The translations under genes were made by a program, and so were the position numbers. DNA of 64,000 nucleotides, taken from positions 1-64,000 of the forward strand of contig JBLMZA010000020.1 in the NCBI GenBank assembly GCA_050258555.1, read 5' to 3'. The stretch comes from CAISDA01 sp050258555. GTDB taxonomy: Bacteria; Bacteroidota; Ignavibacteria; UBA10030; UBA8401. A model generated the notes under the pieces. The model made no database searches, was not told the origin of the DNA, and was given only the letters and a program-made list of their open reading frames with translations. Below are positions 62,553-64,000 of this stretch, one piece after another (the first letter of the stretch is position 1; every line of letters begins with the position of its first letter).

Positions 62553-62885
62553 TATATTGGGTCAAAAAAATATCACATTGTTCCAGCCGGTTCTCTCTCA
62601 TGACGCTCGAAAGCCGGTCTTCAGAGCATGTGATGGGCTCGGAAGATACGTTGATTTCTACCCTTTTGAACACACCCTTCAACAAATTCGTTTCATTCAG
62701 CACGCGGATTGTGTTCTTTTCCTTTCCCAACATACGAAATATTTCGGTTTTTTCAAAATATTTTTTGGGTAGACAGATGCCGAAGGCTCCTCTCATCGAT
62801 TGCATTCCAGCGATTTTTTGGGTATTTTATGTGTGATAACCTCACATTGGCTAATTTTATCACTGTATCACATAATAGAACGAAT
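62553..62885. other. AT-rich intergenic region between Rrf2 regulator and hbd
   Basis: No convincing gene is found here; the short open frames have no ribosome site and no recognisable product. It holds a minus-strand TTGACC (62559-62564) for the Rrf2 gene, and near the right end the inverted repeat TGTGA-N5-TCACA (62832-62846) with further TATCAC units at 62857-62872. Confidence 0.6.
62832..62876 (+). promoter_or_regulatory. Putative hbd promoter with palindromic operator
   Basis: TTGGCT (62847-62852), 18-bp spacer and CATAAT (62871-62876) would start RNA near 62883, only a few bases before the ATG. TGTGA-N5-TCACA lies immediately upstream of the -35, and GTGATAA/TTATCAC are inverted around it. 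A CRP/FNR-type protein is possible but the spacing is one base short of the usual N6. Confidence 0.4.
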
Positions 62886-63830
62886 ATGGCATCCGAATCA
62901 CAATCAACGCATAGGATCGAAGATATTCTCAGCGACATGCAATTCGCCAAACCGGCATCGAACGAGGTCAACTCCATCGCCGTCGTCGGTTTCGGCATCA
63001 TGGGGCAAGGCATCGCCCAGACCATCGCCGCAGCCGGTATCGAAGTCACAGCAATTGAAAAAAGCGAAGAGCGTCTTACGGCAATGAGGCAGGCGCTCGA
63101 GGAGCAAATGGACCGCGAAATCATGCGGTGGACGATGACAAAAAGTGAAAAGCGCGCCGTCCTCTCGCGCATTCACGGCACGTGCGATTTCCAGAAGGCG
63201 AAGGACTGCGAGATCGTGATCGAGGCGGTGGAAGAAAACTTTGACCTGAAAATGAAGGTCTTTGCCGATCTCGACACGCTCTGCCCTCCCGAGACGATTT
63301 TCATCTCGAACACATCGACGCTCAGCCTGACGAAGCTGGCCACCGCCACCAAACGGCCCCAAAAGGTCGTCGGCATGCATTTCCTCAATCCCGTGCCCAA
63401 GGTGCCTCTGGTCGAGATCGTCCGCGGCATGCAGACAAGCGACGAAGCATTCTTCCGCGTGAAGCACCTGGCCGAACGTCTTGGAAAGACCGCCATCGAA
63501 GTATTTGAGTATCCGGGATTCGTCACCACACGCGTCATTCTTCCCCTCATCAATGAAGCGATCCACGTGCTGATGGAAGGCGTGGCCACTGCCGAAGGCA
63601 TCGATACCGCCATGAAGCTCGGCTACCACTTCCAGTACGGACCGCTCGAACTCGCCGACAGCATGGGGCTCAACGAAGTGCTGGCATGGATGGAATCGCT
63701 CTTCCATGAGCTCGGTGATGCGAAATACCGTCCCTGCCCCCTGCTTCGACGCATGGTGCGCGAGGGCAAACTCGGACGCAAGAGCGGCGAAGGATTCTTC
63801 AAATACGACGAAACGGGAAAAAAATCATGA
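62886..63830 (+). CDS. hbd: 3-hydroxyacyl-CoA (3-hydroxybutyryl-CoA) dehydrogenase
   Basis: 314 residues. NAD loop VVGFGIMGQGIAQ (about 34-46), EAVEENFDLKMKVF with the conserved Glu, NTSTLSLTKLA, catalytic His in GMHFLNPVPKVPLVEIV, and C-terminal GYHFQYGPLELADSMGL. Oxidises or reduces 3-hydroxyacyl-CoA. The start is the first plausible ATG but has no Shine-Dalgarno, which fits a leaderless message. Its stop overlaps the ackA start. Confidence 0.9.
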   Translation: MASESQSTHRIEDILSDMQFAKPASNEVNSIAVVGFGIMGQGIAQTIAAAGIEVTAIEKSEERLTAMRQALEEQMDREIMRWTMTKSEKRAVLSRIHGTCDFQKAKDCEIVIEAVEENFDLKMKVFADLDTLCPPETIFISNTSTLSLTKLATATKRPQKVVGMHFLNPVPKVPLVEIVRGMQTSDEAFFRVKHLAERLGKTAIEVFEYPGFVTTRVILPLINEAIHVLMEGVATAEGIDTAMKLGYHFQYGPLELADSMGLNEVLAWMESLFHELGDAKYRPCPLLRRMVREGKLGRKSGEGFFKYDETGKKS

Positions 63831-64000
63831 AAATTCTTGTCTTGAACTGCGGCAGTTCCTCTGTCAAATACCAGCTTATCGATGTCGATTCAAAAGTGGC
63901 ACTCACCAAGGGAAGCGTCGAACGCATCGGCATGTCGGATGCCGTGCTGACGAACACCCGTTCCGACGGCGATTCGATCAAGATCACCGGAGATATTCTC
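63827..64000 (+). CDS. ackA: Acetate kinase, N-terminal part
   Basis: First 58 codons only; the gene runs off the window. MKILVLNCGSSSVKYQLID is the acetate kinase N-terminal phosphate-binding signature (butyrate kinase begins differently, with INPGSTSTK). Makes ATP and acetate from acetyl phosphate. ATG overlaps the hbd stop (ATGA), so the two are translationally coupled. Confidence 0.92.
   Translation, partial: MKILVLNCGSSSVKYQLIDVDSKVALTKGSVERIGMSDAVLTNTRSDGDSIKITGDIL

Noticed and set aside
62600..62836. Possible 78-residue gene in the gap before hbd
   Set aside because: No ribosome site, no recognisable product, and composition like the surrounding AT-rich noncoding DNA.
62832..62846. 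A CRP site
   Set aside because: The half-sites TGTGA/TCACA are right but the spacer is 5 bases instead of 6, so it is listed only as a palindrome of unknown regulator.

Overview
The window is a GC-rich bacterial chromosome segment, almost fully coding. It probably comes from the Bacteroidota/Chlorobiota side of the FCB group, in an Ignavibacteria- or Kapabacteria-like lineage. Evidence: a secreted subtilase ends in a type IX secretion (T9SS) C-terminal sorting domain (SQNFPNPFNPST ... GVYF), bacillithiol synthesis is implied by BshA, c-di-AMP synthase sits beside folP, and S6-S18-L9 lack ssb. Unlike classical Bacteroidetes, many genes have clear Shine-Dalgarno sequences and the best promoters are textbook TTGACA-17-TATAAT types. 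No phage, transposon, CRISPR or rRNA was seen; this is core genome with a few accessory modules.

Layout: 1-6.4 kb, tail of a proton-pumping pyrophosphatase, an alpha/beta hydrolase (-), then prs-rplY-pth, rpsF-rpsR-rplI and argH. 6.4-10.5 kb (-), a DUF3098-like membrane protein and a giant GH13 enzyme. 10.6-13.4 kb, tRNA-Ala and a three-gene cassette (HlyD-like adaptor, VTC polyphosphate polymerase, DUF4956 membrane protein). 13.4-20 kb (-), ammonium transporter, receiver protein, a KduD-Eda-KdgK uronate pathway, YigZ and a barrel protein. 20-31 kb: bshA, a PPIase/CPBP pair, pcrA-like helicase, DNA alkyl-cysteine repair protein, tgt-yajC-ribBA, greA, tRNA-Gly, pdxH. 31-42 kb: a YgjP peptidase, T9SS subtilase, hybrid histidine kinase, glcF/glcD and a tyrosine phenol-lyase-like enzyme. 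42-53 kb: barrel protein, HD protein, nth, tRNA-Lys, secG, phosphoesterase, tdk-nupC-punA, miaA, pcm, GT2, cdaA, folP and a 32-residue ribosomal-type peptide.

53-62.5 kb is one long minus-strand Fe-S cluster assembly region: Rrf2 regulator, IscS, an unknown 115-residue protein, SufA, SufB, SufC, SufD, SufS, SufU, SufT, then Mn-type superoxide dismutase and a LON-domain protein. A perfect 15-bp palindrome of the IscR/Rrf2 type lies just before the regulator start. The window ends with 3-hydroxyacyl-CoA dehydrogenase and the start of acetate kinase.

The most interesting items are: the HlyD/VTC/DUF4956 cassette, possibly a polyphosphate synthesis-and-export machine; the lyase whose key residues match tyrosine phenol-lyase rather than tryptophanase; a terminator-like hairpin at the very start of the predicted greA transcript; the Fe-S supercluster with its unknown coupled gene; and the tiny bS22/mS38-like gene.
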